NCBI GenBank assembly: GCA_014904985.1
Contig: MU128943.1
Location: 112,397-176,396, forward strand
Length of the DNA: 64,000 nucleotides
Direction: 5' to 3'
DNA from: Hydnum rufescens UP504
Lineage: Eukaryota > Basidiomycota > Agaricomycetes > Cantharellales > Hydnaceae
The first letter of the stretch is position 1. Every line of letters begins with the position of its first letter. Shown here one piece after another: positions 10,801 through 22,255 of this stretch. The notes under the pieces were generated by a model. It was not told where the DNA came from. It searched no databases and saw only the letters and a program-made list of their open reading frames with translations. Made by a program: the position numbers and the translations under genes.

Positions 10801-13230
10801 TGCTGATTTCTTTGGGGATTTGAATTGTGGTCGTCAGGCACGGGGAGCTGTATCTCGAGGTAGGGTTTTTGACTTGAGATGAAGGGAGTTACCAATTGAT
10901 GATATTTCTTGCTGTCGATAAGTTCCATCGTGGAACATGTAAGTTATGCCGCTTGCTTGCATGGGTCTATGCTGACCGACTCCTGGGGATACTTTAGACA
11001 CATCCCATGGCATCATCAAAAAGGGCAATCGGAAGAGTGAGATCTTGCTCCGCGAAGTCGAGGTTCAGCCTCTCCATCTCGAGTCGTTTATACCAGGCTC
11101 CTTACATCATTGATTTAATAGCTCCTGACAACGCTAGCTTCATTGCAGAAAGGCTCATATGTGTATCCTAAGGGTAAGATCGATGATATGTGGGAGAACT
11201 TGCTGTTGAATCAATGTGAGGCCAATGCTTCGGAGATGTCAAGCATTACTGAACGTAGCTGCGTAGTTCACGATGTACTGCCGGGATCTGCTATTGGCAT
11301 GGTATGTTGGAGGACTTGCCAACCGCGCGGTTGTCCCAAGTACTCACTCCTCGGCCAATCTAGGTTTACGAGGACGCAGAACGTATCTACAAGGACATCG
11401 CCAAGCAGAGTGACAAACTCATTAAGGAGGCCATCAGCGTTCTCCTCCCCTCATCCTTCATGCTTCCGCTCGAGGACACTACCCTTACATCCAAGATTCC
11501 CAGGGGCCGTATCATTACTCTCAACACAGTACATGCCCCACGTCGTGAAATCGTCCCCATTTCTCTTGCTGGCCCGGCTAACTTGACACGGTGGTTAAAA
11601 GATGAGGTCGTACAAATCTCCAAGGACGGGCAAACGGGATATATCATGGTGGACACCCCTGGTGGGAGCGTTGCCCCTGTAACTGGGTTGTTCGCTGATT
11701 CAGCTGGGGCCCACGCGTTCGAGACCAAGACTGGGGACTTCATCCTCAAGAATTCCAACATCGAATTGAAGATCACGAACGGACGGATTGTCAGCCTTTA
11801 CGATGTGCAGCTTGAGCGGGAACTCATTCCTGAAAATACAACCGGAGGCTTGGTTGTATTTGACGATAAACCTGGTTATTGGGATGCGTATGTGGTTGTC
11901 GGTCTCGAGCTGCTCGGTTGGCCTCATTGACTGATGCACGTATATGTCAGCTGGGACGTTGAGTGGTACCACCTGCAGACGGCTCAACCATTGCAATTCG
12001 AGTCCATCAAGATCGTAGAAAACGGCCCTGCCTATGCGTCAGTAACCCATGCTCACATTCCACACTAAAATGTCTTTGAACACCCTGGCTTTGCCTAGCT
12101 CTCTCGAATCCACTGTCACCCTCGGCGCCAGCGTGATCAAGGTTAAGATCTCGATCACTTCTTCGACTGCCACAAGGCGTGAGAGCTCGCGGTCCACAAT
12201 CCGCTTCGACGCAGAAGTTGATTGGCGCCAAAGACACAACTTCCTCAAGTTCGAAATCCCGCTGAACATCAACAATCCCGAAGCTATCTTCGATGCGGCT
12301 TTCGGACATGTTTCTCGTCCTACTCACCGCAACACGTCACAGGATCTTGCAAAGTTCGAAGTCTGCGGTCATAAGGTGCTTTTAGGTCATTTACGGATTG
12401 TGGGACGTATCTTGATTACACCTATTATCCATAGTATGCCGATTTATCCGAGTACGGGTATGGTGTTGCGATTCTCTCAGAGTCGAAGTATGGCTTTGCA
12501 GCTGAAGGAAACGTGATCCGTATCTCGCTCCTGCGGTCCGCTACCGCTCCAGATCCCGAGCAAGACCAAGGGTACAACTCGTTCTCTTGGGCTCTCCTAC
12601 CCCATGCATCCCATTTCTATGATTCGGACGTTCCAATTGCCGCCCACTTCTTTAACTCGCCGGTGCATGTTCTATACGCTCCACAAGCCGTCCCGACAGG
12701 CCCCCTCGCTGCTGCCGAGCATCACGGTTTGTTCAATGTTGAAAATGCGCCCAATGTCATCCTGGAGACCGTCAAGCGTGGAGATGATGATGATCACTCG
12801 AAGAAGACGAAACAAAGTTCTATCGTTTTACGTTTATACGAAGCATATGGTGGTCATGCCCACGCGAAGCTGCACATGTGAGTGCCTGCAACTCACTCTC
12901 GCCCGTTTAGTACTAATGTGAGCGGTGGCCACAGCTCGGCAAAGCTGGGAGTGTCAAAAGCGACCCTGACGAACCTGCTGGAGGATGAAGGCAAATCATT
13001 GGAGCTTCACTCCGTGCCTGCTGCGGACGGCACAGCCGAAGCCGAGGACACGATTCTTGACCTTAAATTCCGCGCATTCCAGTTCATAACCGTCAAGTTG
13101 ATCGTCCAGGGGAAACCTGATGTGTCAGTCCTCATTCCTCATTAACGTCCTCATCTGCCTCGGCTCTGCTAACCTATTTTTTCTGTCCAGATCTCAGCTG
13201 GAAGGCTGGATTAATGTTCTCAAAATCTAA
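7812..13230 (+). CDS. AMS1: alpha-mannosidase, GH38 (Ams1 type)
   Basis: Class II alpha-mannosidase, in yeast a vacuolar enzyme that trims free and N-linked glycans. ATG 7812 begins [18 protein letters not shown], without a signal peptide, as expected for a cytoplasm-to-vacuole cargo. The GH38 catalytic landmarks are visible after splicing: GHCHIDTAWLWPY (around 9310-9500, zinc ligands and Asp), [18 protein letters not shown] (about 9790), [18 protein letters not shown] (about 9908) and [14 protein letters not shown] (about 10460-10555). The C-terminal beta domain continues to [12 protein letters not shown] and the stop at 13228-13230. There are at least a dozen short introns and very small exons: 8308-8374, an 18-nt exon near 8730-8750 (WNRYFN), and apparently a 2-nt exon GG at 8248-8249 that completes Trp in FGPSW. 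No frame damage was noticed. Exact boundaries of several central exons were not all resolved. Confidence 0.92.
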
Positions 13231-14067
13231 ACGCATGAACCAAGTGTAATAGTAGTTTTCTTGCAAGCTGAATCCCATGATATGAACTAGTCACACAGTT
13301 GACTTCACCGATTTCCCTTGGTCTATCCCTTGCCACCTTGCTTGCGAGGGGTCACTTCCAAGTTCCACCGTCACAGTTGCACAATAAACCCACCAAGTTC
13401 TGGCTTCTGATTGCTTCTGGTTTCCTTTGCCTCTGATTGGTTTGGACATCTGCTTCTTCATGACAGCACCTTGTTGCCTTGTTGTCTAGCCTCGACAGAA
13501 CATAAAGTGAACCCCACACACCCTGAATAAATCGCAAGCAAGGTCACAGGCGCCGTGCCATATCACTTGTTACCTTGCTTGCAAGGTCACACTTCCTGGC
13601 TTCTGGTTCTGACATTTGGTTTTGTTTACTTCTCTAGCCTGGACAGAATAATAACCTGCCAAGCTCAGCCAATAATCCTAATCTCCGCACATCCGGAATG
13701 ATTTTTCAAGCAAAGTCGCGGGCGCCCGTGGCCCTGTCTGACTGAGGTCAGCTGTGTAATATGAGGGTAAGCTAGGTGTTATGTTGGTTACTAATATCTG
13801 CTAATGGCTCTTTGATCATGACTGCTGCTCGCCGGGAACCTGTACCGAGAACGGTGATGACCCGCAGTCGGAAAGGTATCTATTTGTTCCCGCACGGATT
13901 GTGGGACTGTGTACCGTGGTATTATTCTGTAGATACTTCATGGCAAACCTTTTCCTTGGTTCTGTTAGCGGCCATCTGATGCTGCCGATGGGCCGGTGCA
14001 TATATATGGGCTGTAGCTTAGATAAGTGCAATCGACCGGCGGATTCCCCCCACCAACAGCGATTGCC
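13231..14067. other. intergenic region between the GH38 and GST-like genes
   Basis: About 840 bp without a convincing coding frame. It contains the two-copy repeat annotated separately at 13330-13740. The open frame at 13776-13979 has no family resemblance and is not called. Confidence 0.5.
13330..13740. repeat. imperfect two-copy tandem duplication
   Basis: Two diverged copies of roughly 220 and 190 bp lie head to tail. Each begins with CCTTGCTTGC followed by an AGG..TCAC stretch, contains TCTAGCCT.GACAGAA, and ends with CAAGCAA.GTC.C.GGCGCC. The CTTGCTTGC start and the CAAGCAAG end also form an inverted pair, so each copy could fold. It lies between the GH38 and GST-like genes and holds no coding frame. 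Confidence 0.5.
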
Positions 14068-15205
14068 ATGTCTGCGTCGAGTGACAAAGTCATATTTTAC
14101 GCATATGCGAGGTCTCCGATGTGGCACAAGATACGAAACGTTCTAATCCTAAAACGCATTCCTCATGCAAGTTCGTGGGGGGGATCATTTGACATCATTC
14201 AGAGGTGATCCTGACGTTGCATGAGTAGTGGTCCCAGTCGCAGATATGCCCCCACGGCCAGCGCTGCAGCGGCTCGGAGTCACTTATAGGCGAATCCCTG
14301 TCATGGCTATTGGAAACGATCTCTTTTTCGACACGAGTCTCATGGTATCCGAACTCGAGAAGCGATTTACGCCAGAGAACGGCCATCCTGCCCTACTAGA
14401 TGTGCATCGCGGAATACAAGAGATCGCGTCTGCCTTCTGGTCCGACAGGATTCTCTTTCCAATTACCGGATCTTTACTACCCCAGAAGAAGCTATCCGAA
14501 GCATTCATCAAAGATCGTACGCAGTATAATCCAAATGCACGAATGGACAAACTAGATGCACTGCGACCCGCTGGGTTGAGTGCTCTTCAATCTCACTTGG
14601 TGGGAGACAATTCCCGTATCATTGTAGCTCTGGTAGCTGACCCACGCACTTACTTGTAGAAATTCTTGGCAAAGCAATTAAGCACCTCTTCGACACCCTT
14701 TCTTCTTGGCACGCAGTCGCCCTCGTATATCGATGTTTCTTTCTTCACAGTTGTCATCTGGGCAAAGAGCCTGAGGACGGCGGACGACATTCTCATCCTT
14801 CCCTCCTCCAAAGCGCCACCGCCGTATCGTCGCGTGATGGAGTGGGTCGAGGCCGTGGATGCCACCATTAAAGCAGAGGCAGGTAATCCCGCCTCTAAAA
14901 CAGAAACATTAGATGATGGGAAGGCAGCCGAACTCATATTTTCTTCTGCTCCGACTTCCTTGAACGTGGGTGTCGATAAACTGAATCCAATGGTCAAAGC
15001 TGGATGGTTGGCAGAGGGGGACCTCGTCTCAGTCACTCCAACAGATACTGGTCGTATCCCTCAGTATGGGACGCTGGTGGGTCTCTCCGACGACATTATC
15101 GCTCTGCGAGTGCAGGCGCCCTCCGGCGACAAATCGTTGGTGGGGCACTTCCCCGCGATAGGATATTCTGTGAAGAAAAATAAATTGGAGAGTACCCGAT
15201 TGTAA
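14068..15205 (+). CDS. glutathione S-transferase-like protein
   Basis: Three exons (14068-14170, 14229-14599, 14660-15205; introns of 58 and 60 nt) give an exact 339-residue frame. The N-terminal third (VIFYAYARSPMWHKIRNVL, then LGVTYRRIPVMAIGNDLFFDTSLM) has the thioredoxin-fold layout of GST N-terminal domains, with a cis-Pro at RIPVM. The middle segment (FLLGTQSPSYIDVSFFTVVIW) matches the GST helical domain, where GxxPSYxDV is typical. The C-terminal 110 residues (GDLVSVTPTDTGRIPQYGTLVGL...) form an extra domain found in some fungal GST-like proteins. It probably conjugates or reduces small molecules in the cytosol, but the substrate cannot be read from the sequence. Confidence 0.8.
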
Positions 15206-15300
15206 AAATATGTAGCGCTTTGATGTCTTATTGATATTCATAAATGTGAACGACGTGCTCGGGTCTGCTGTACCCGGTCCTTGTCACGTGTGCCAGTGTT

Positions 15301-17402
15301 ATGCTCGGACGAAGGCTACTGCTGCATCGGCTGCCACGTTCTCGACAGATATCTGTATCTTGCAGGCATGCCCAGGAAAGGCTCCTCTATAATCCAGAAT
15401 CCATTGAACGTGACGCGGACGAAGTGGATGTATGCATTGTTGGTGCTGGTCCCGCTGGGCTCAGTGCGGCGATTCGACTCAAACAGCTCGAGAAGGAAAA
15501 GGGAAAAGAAATCCGTGTAGTCGTTCTCGAGAAAGGCCCTGAAGTTGGTTCGTTTCTCGCATTCAAAATGCATTACTTTTGGGATCTGAAGCTCGTGTCT
15601 AGGGTCCCATATTCTCTCCGGTGCTGTTATTGAGCCTCGAGCTCTTGATGAGCTTCTACCCAACTGGCCTTCATCGGCTTCACACCCCTTAGTCCAACCT
15701 GCTACCCGTTCTTCTATGCGGTTTCTCACTCGTAATATGTCGTTTCCCATGCCCCACCCACCTCAAATGTCGAATAAAGGAAATTATATCGTCTCCCTTT
15801 CTCGCTTTGCATCGTGGCTGAGCTCCATAGCAGAAGAAGAAGGTGTCGAGATTTATCCTGGATTTGCTGGTGCAAGTCTCATTTGGTCGCCCGATGGCAC
15901 TGGCGTCCAGGGTGTCACAACCAATGACGTGGGTATCGATAAGGAAGGGCGACTAAAAGAGTCGTTCGAGGCTGGCATGCAGTTCCGCGCCAAAGTAACC
16001 TTGTTGGCAGAAGGTGCTCACGGCAGTCTGACGAAAACTGCGGTGAAGAAATTTGGCCTTCGGGATGGACGCGATCCGCAAACATATGGGATAGGCTTAA
16101 AAGAGGTCTGGCGAGTCGATCCAGGGAGGCATCGGCCCGGAGAAGTCGTGCATACGATGGGCTATCCTCTGGACTGGAAAACTTACGGCGGCGGATGGGT
16201 ATATCATATGGCCGATGGCCTTGTTAGCTTAGGTCTCGTCATTGGCCTTGATTATGCCAATCCTTATCTCTCTCCGTATGGGGAATTTCAGGTTCGTGAA
16301 ATCGGGCTATTTTACCCGACCCGTCTATCCCTTATTTCCTAAACCTCCATGGCAGAAAATGAAACTTCATCCTCATATATCCTCTCTCCTGGAGGGGGGG
16401 AGCGATTGGCGTACGGCGGCAGAACACTCAATGAGGGAGGCCTCCAAGCGGTCCCTAAATTGTATTTTCCTGGGGGGCTTTGATCGGATGTTCAGCCGGT
16501 TTCGTCAACGTCCCAAAGATCAAAGGGACTCATAATGCTATGAAGAGTGGTATGCTGGCCGCCGAGGCTGCCTATGATGCAATTCATTCCGAGGGAACGC
16601 CAGCGACCGGGCTCGATATGAGCAAATACGAGGACGAAATGAAGAAGAGCTGGGTATGGAGGGAGCTCCACGAAGTGCGAAATATCCGACCCAGTTTCAG
16701 TTCGCCACTTGGTTTCTGGGGCGGTGTCGCTTATTCCGGAGTCGATAGTTTATTGCTCAAAGGTCGCACGCCTTGGACGCTGCGCATTAGAACTCGGGAT
16801 TCTTCTCATACAGAACGAGCCAGGTATGGTAGGGCATGCCTCGTGTATCAATATTTGATTAATGATGGAACTATACCGCTAGCGAATTCGACCCCATCTC
16901 ATATCCTCCGCCCCAACCACCTCTCACCACGGACATTCTCACTTCTGTGAGCTTGACCTCCACTAATCACGCCGAGAATCAGCCTGTCCACCTACGATTA
17001 CCTCCTGGACGTGAAGCCCGGAAAAACCACATTCAAACTAACGTTGGGGAATACGCCGGATTACTAGGACGGGCGTGTCCAGCTGCAGTGTACGAATATG
17101 TCGACGCAGGAAGTGATGGAGGGGAGAGTGGAACACCGGAAGATGTGGCGGCGGATGGTGTTAAGCTTGTGATCAACTCGCAGGTGGGTGGATCTATTAC
17201 TCCGAAATATTCGAGCGTGGCCACTGAGCCTCCTTTCACAGAATTGTATCCATTGCAAGTTGTGTGACATTAAAGTCCCAACACAGGATATTACTTGGAC
17301 TGTCCCAGAGGGGAGCGGAGGACCCAAATACAGTACGCCGCTATCTCCCTTTCAAATGCATAATGATCTAATGCCGTTACGTCGCCGATAGCTATCACCT
17401 AA
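15301..17402 (+). CDS. electron transfer flavoprotein-ubiquinone oxidoreductase, with two apparent frameshifts
   Basis: Inner mitochondrial membrane enzyme that passes electrons from ETF to ubiquinone during fatty and amino acid oxidation. ATG 15301 starts a basic presequence ([16 protein letters not shown]). The FAD dinucleotide fold is [18 protein letters not shown], followed by [18 protein letters not shown] and the quinone-binding middle. The C-terminus carries the 4Fe-4S ligands ACPAAVYEY and [18 protein letters not shown]. Introns are 15548-15602, 16292-16355, 16824-16882, 17184-17241 and 17333-17391; the last yields the family ending GGPKYTIT. Between 16356 and 16823 the frame slips twice, at the G runs 16394-16400 and 16472-16477, each one base short. 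Allowing one base at each gives exactly 602 residues with all motifs in phase. I read this as sequence error rather than gene decay, because everything else is intact. Confidence 0.9.
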
Positions 17403-18282
17403 GTGTGGCCATGAGACTTAGTGTCCTGTCACCGGAAGACGGTCCTTAGAGCCATGTGGGAATAATCGTAGTTGCAAAAAAGGCCAAGGGGGACGAATCA
17501 AGAACGACCATAATATACATATCTAATTCGTCTCCACAGAAAGTATTGGGTCCCGTTGTCTTGGTGACCGCCGAATAGCCCCAGTATGCTTGAAAGCTAA
17601 CCTCACCATTCCGGGTTCGAATACGACTCTCCATTTGTTTGCCCAAGGGGGCAATATTGGGCGCTTATCTGGGGAGTCTGGGATGGGATCCCCTTGGATG
17701 GGCGCTACCATAGGTCTCGATCCCGGGGTATGCAAATAGTGCACTGAGGGCACGGGGCACTGTTTTACATTCGTGGCTGCCACTTGTGCCATGGGAACTA
17801 CCTCGGCGTCAATGTGGCGCACAAGAATACGCTAGGAACAAATATAAAGCGGAGTTTAATGCCTCTCTGGCTTGGTAGATGGGCATAGAGTGAGCAGTAA
17901 GGAAGTGTGAGGCTGGCGTGCCCTTGCTAGCCAGAGGTAATCTGAGATGTTCTCGTTGGTCTACTCGGTGACTTCGTGTGTGCACCGAGAGCTGAGAGCT
18001 CGCTTCTTTGACCTTTTCACTGGGCCACTGCAGCGTGGCCAGTGCACCATCATTTGCGCCCACGAGTCAACCACGATAATTTTTCCAGCTTTGAAAATTT
18101 GACCCCGCCGTTTAAAAGTCCGATTCCGACGTTCCAGTTGCCTTCCCCCCTTTTCTCTTTCTCTCTTCCTTTCCCCGGCCTCCTACCCATACTGGCGGTT
18201 TTGTTGGTCTTAGTGTCCCAATAACACGCGCTAAGTCGCTCTAAGCGGCTGCGTTGTGCCCCTTTTTCCCTATCCCCATCCC
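17403..18282. other. intergenic region upstream of the copper-fist gene
   Basis: About 880 bp. A minus-strand open frame (17523-17822) exists but resembles nothing and lacks splice partners. Pyrimidine-rich stretches at 18140-18180 and 18258-18282 just before the start of the copper-fist gene fit a fungal promoter/5' leader. No metal-response site could be asserted. Confidence 0.45.
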
Positions 18283-20005
18283 ATGGTTGGCGGTTTCAGA
18301 TGTTTGTCTCAAGGTTTTACTCACTCCCCCTCACAGGTTCTCATCGATTCCGTCAAATATGCCTGCGCGACATGCATCAAGGGTCACAGGTGAGCCCTCC
18401 CTTTCTAGATCGCACCCGCGCCGATCAACCGACGCCCAAGCGTCTAACAGATCCTCGTCATGCACGCATGAATCACGCCCTCTCTTCGAGATCAAGAAGA
18501 AGGGCCGGCCAGTAACCCAGTGCGTTCACTGTCGGGAGCTCCGCAAGACTAAGCAGGTGCATGTCAAGTGCCTCTGTGAGGTCAAGCCGGAGCAATCGAC
18601 AGTCACTCCCATTCTCCTTGGTAGGATATCGTTGTCCTAGATCCCACGGCGTGCTCCCATGACTAAACATGCTTTTGCAGCTCCTGATCATTCTATAATA
18701 TCTGCTACCCCTTCCACAGGCTCTTGCAACTGTAAGGACAAGTCCCAAGAAGGGATTTGTATTTGCTGCACCCCTCGACACCCCCAGCAAAACATAACAC
18801 CCCGCACCAAGCTGGCGGAGAGCACGGAGCTTCGTCTGGGCTGGGGACTCCGCACACTTCCCTTCATCGTTCACACATTTCCACCACTGTCAGCCCCATG
18901 ATGGCCTGCAGCGTTCATCTTCCCTATCTAGTGGCCATGCAGTGCAGCAGCACCACCCTCGACACTTCGCCCCGTACAAACTTCCAGCCGTTCACCACCT
19001 CCCGATAGTGCGGATAATTCCCTGGATGCTGACCTCGCCCCGTCTTCGCGTAATCGCAGTCAATCATCCGCTTCGCATCCAGAGTTTGATCGTGCGACGA
19101 CGAGTGAACCATTCCTCTACAATAATCCAACCAGAACTGTGTCGAATCCCGACCTCACTTGGCTTACTGCCAATCCAGAATCGACGCCGGTATACCCTAA
19201 CCAGACCTCCAGTTCTGGGGATGAATGCTACCCCTTCGATCTGAGCGACTTGGAGTACTCTTCGAATGAGAGGATGCATCCACTGCAGTTGCCCTCGAAT
19301 TCGGCAGACTCTCGGGTGAATGACGACCCGTTGGCAATGCCACAGAAGCCGGCCTATCCATTGCCTCAGCTGTGCCTCGATGATGCTGATGCCACACGCG
19401 ACCCAGATCTCCTCATTCCTGGTTCATATATTTACGAGACCCTGGCAGACGCCCTCGCTACTCCACAGCCTGCCCACCGTCTCTCTCCTTTCAGTTCAGG
19501 ACCCTCAAGTATGAGTGGGAGCACCTCTCGATCCAGTTCACGGAACTCAGGGGGCCACCACGATGTGTTTTTAGAAGGGTCAGAGAATCTACATGCATCT
19601 GAGGATGGAATTCGAGGTAGATCTGGGAGACAAGAGCGGACTGGGAGTGCATCATCACGCCCGGGTGTGATCGAGTCCCAAGTCTCCTCCCAACTCAACG
19701 AGTCCCCCACCTCGTATCTGCCCAAGTTCCCGAATTCTTATGATCAGACTCAATATTCCCAAGCGTCCTCACCGTGGCCGCCCGTTCCAGAGTCTGATGG
19801 CAGTCAGTTCAGCGATCCTTCCTACTCCTTCAGGAGTGGTGGGGATGATCTGACGATTATGGGCGATGCCCTGCCTCTCCCGATGAGTTTCGCAGATTAC
19901 CCGGATGGTTTCTTTTCCTTTGATCAATTTTCTGTGCCTTCGCACCACGGTTACATTCCTCCTTTTTATCCATCTTTCCCCCCTAGCTTGCCCTGGAGTG
20001 ATTAA
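18283..20005 (+). CDS. copper-fist transcription factor (Ace1/Mac1/Cuf1 family), with three apparent frameshifts
   Basis: Nuclear regulator that senses copper through a zinc/copper-fist. The start is a 3-nt exon (ATG 18283-18285) spliced to VLIDSVKYACATCIKGHR, as in other fungi where the motif begins MV(V/L)I. Exon 18451-18620 continues RSSSCTHESRPLFEIKKKGRP then TQCVHCRELRKTKQVHVKC, giving all Cys/His ligands of the fist. A second Cys cluster, SCNC followed by ICICC, comes early in the last exon (18681-20005). The remainder is Ser/Pro-rich activation-type sequence ending PPSLPWSD. Introns are 18286-18336, 18390-18450 and 18621-18680. The last exon changes frame three times, at C runs 18781-18785, 18894-18897 and 19001-19003, each explained by one missing C. 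With those allowed the product is about 517 residues. The rest looks functional. Confidence 0.85.
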
Positions 20006-20197
20006 AATCATTCACCCATTTCCGGGGCACGTCCACTCCTTGATTCTCAGCTTAGAGTCTGCATCCCATGTACTCGTACGAACACATTGCTAGGATTTAG
20101 TTAGGAATTTTTTTCGGAACTCGCCGCGATAGTGATTGACGTGAGTTTGACAGGTTGACATGATGCGGCGTACCTCGTGTACCTCACTCCGAACACA

Positions 20198-22098
20198 ATG
20201 GCAGGCGTGAACTCGTCCCTTTTGGGTGTTCTCGTCCTCACCCGCCACGGAGATCGACAGGTATTCTACCAGCCAGATACGTATACAGCCTTGGATACGA
20301 TTATCACGCCTCTTGGTGAAGTGAGTGTATGTCCCAGTTGCTGCGTTTGACACTCACGAGCGCATGACAGGCGGAAGAGTTTCAACTTGGAGGCCTCTTG
20401 CGTTCACTCTACTTCGATGTTAATTCGACAGCTTACATCGAGGGTATATTTCCCTCGACGAGTGCAGTCAACAACACCCAAGTGCAATTGGTTGCAGACG
20501 CAGGCTATGAAGGGGGCGTAACATACAAGAGTGCTCTCGCGCTGTCTCAGGGACTTTGGCCGGCCACTCAGGCGTCAAATATCACTCTTGCCAATGGAAC
20601 CGTCGTGCACTCACCTTTGGGAGGTTATCAATATGTGACGAGTTCGTCCCCCGTCCCTTTTCCCACGCAATGTCCCCGAATTGAGTGCCACCATTTCATT
20701 CACAGTCGACTCTGTGATGCCGGATGCAGATGTCTCCCTTGAGGGCTGGATGTCGTGCCCAGTACGTCATCCGCATTACGGGAATATTGACCTCAGACGA
20801 TATCCTTTTTAGAATTTCGACACCGCTACGGCCCAAGTATACGCAAGTTCCCAATTCCAACAGGTCGCCAGTCAGAATGCCCTCTTCCTAGCAAGCCTGG
20901 CAGACCTTGTGGGGGGCAGGCCCGTCACTCTCCAAAACATTGTGCGTGCATGTTCGCGATCCGCCCATTTGTCCCTGCGTTTTCTCAATAATTCCTCCCG
21001 CTGATCTCGCATAGTGGAACGTTCGTATTCGAAACGTATCCTAAATTAGTGGTCTTTTTTTCAACTTGATTATTTTTTATTTCCCGCAGGCGTATAACTT
21101 CATGAACGTACAATATACTTACAATCCAGCTTTCCCCGGAGCGTGCCCTCCTTCCGTCCTCAGGAAAGCCAGGCAACTCGCCAACTATCATGAATCGGCG
21201 ATTTTCACCTCCCCCACCTTGAATAGCATTCACAACAGTTTGTCCTTTCGGACCCTACTCCCCTCCGAGTCCTTGAAACTCATCACTGTATTTAGTCCCG
21301 GGCCAGGCAATTCTTCCCAGGATTTTAGACACTCTCGCGCAACTCGCTAATACTTCTGATCCGTTGAAGTTCGAGTCGATTTCTCTCAGCTATCAGCCAT
21401 TCTTGTCTTTGTTCAGTATGATGAACATCTCGGGATCCAACGCCAATCTGTCCGGAATCAGTGCGTCTGATCCGAATAGGGTGACCTCAACGTTGAGACT
21501 GAATCAGGCTGTGGTTTGTCATAGTCAACTTCGCAGGTTCTGCGACTTTCGAGGTCAGATCGATCAATGGCTCCGCACCCTTCGTTCGATTCGCCCTCAA
21601 GAATGGTTCGGAGGACGCTACGTATGCGTCTCAGCCCTTCTTTGGCGGCTCGTCCGATATTCCCCTCGCCACTCTGCAAACCAATCTCGAGGTATGTATA
21701 TTCTTAGAAATTGCTGCACCACAAGCCTTACATTGAATGGATGGCGATGAACTCACTAGCCATTCACCATTCGCACGTTATCTTCATGGTGCAAAACATG
21801 CGGAAATAAGGCTACTCGAGGATGCAATCTTGTTACTGCCGCGGAATCAGGATCACACCCCTCCGTCTCTCCACTCGCAGCAGGGTTCATAGGAGCCAGC
21901 GTTACTTTAGCTTTCGCCGTCGTGATCCTCGCACTGATGCTGTTGATGGGTTTGGTTAGTGTCGGAAGGGGCCGCCGCGTTTCTGCGTCTGTTCGCGGAG
22001 TCCGCGGCCCGCGACATCCCAATGCGCTCCCCTTGGAAACTCCCGTGAAACGTGTGACCAGCACCGATGACGCGACAGAGTCCTGGGAAGGCAAATAA
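20198..22098 (+). CDS. histidine phosphatase family protein with C-terminal membrane anchor
   Basis: Acid-phosphatase-like member of the histidine phosphatase superfamily (clade 2). The catalytic motif VLVLTRHGDRQVF lies 13 residues from ATG 20198. Nine exons give an exact 467-residue frame; introns are 20321-20370, 20642-20705, 20762-20812, 20942-21014, 21021-21089, 21238-21295, 21461-21524 and 21692-21759. The 6-nt exon 21015-21020 encodes Trp-Asn of NIWNAYNFMNV, a conserved family segment. A long hydrophobic stretch (ASVTLAFAVVILALMLLMGL) followed by GRGRR near the C-terminus is a membrane anchor with a basic cytoplasmic tail. There is no clear N-terminal signal peptide. The substrate is unknown. 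It is convergent with the next gene, with 157 bp between the stop codons. Confidence 0.85.
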
Positions 22099-22255
22099 GA
22101 GTGCAAGGTGGAGGATGCTAGGGTTTCGTGCATGACTTTCTGGGTGATATGGCATTGATGATACTGTTGTACTATACGCTGTACGTGATGTGTAAACGAT
22201 GCTACGGGGAATAAATGTGTGTTTGTTCAATAATCCAAGTCAAGACACCCGTGTG

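Noticed and set aside
16356..16823. Extra introns in ETF-QO to explain the frame changes
   Set aside because: The conserved peptide continues on both sides of each G run without loss of residues; no GT-AG pair could remove so few bases.
17600..17640. GGGTTCGAATACG looks like a tRNA B box
   Set aside because: The flanks cannot form a T-arm stem and no A box or acceptor stem is found nearby.
17523..17822. Minus-strand 99-codon open frame between ETF-QO and the copper-fist gene
   Set aside because: No recognisable domain, no splice partner, and it lies in what should be 3' UTR and promoter sequence.
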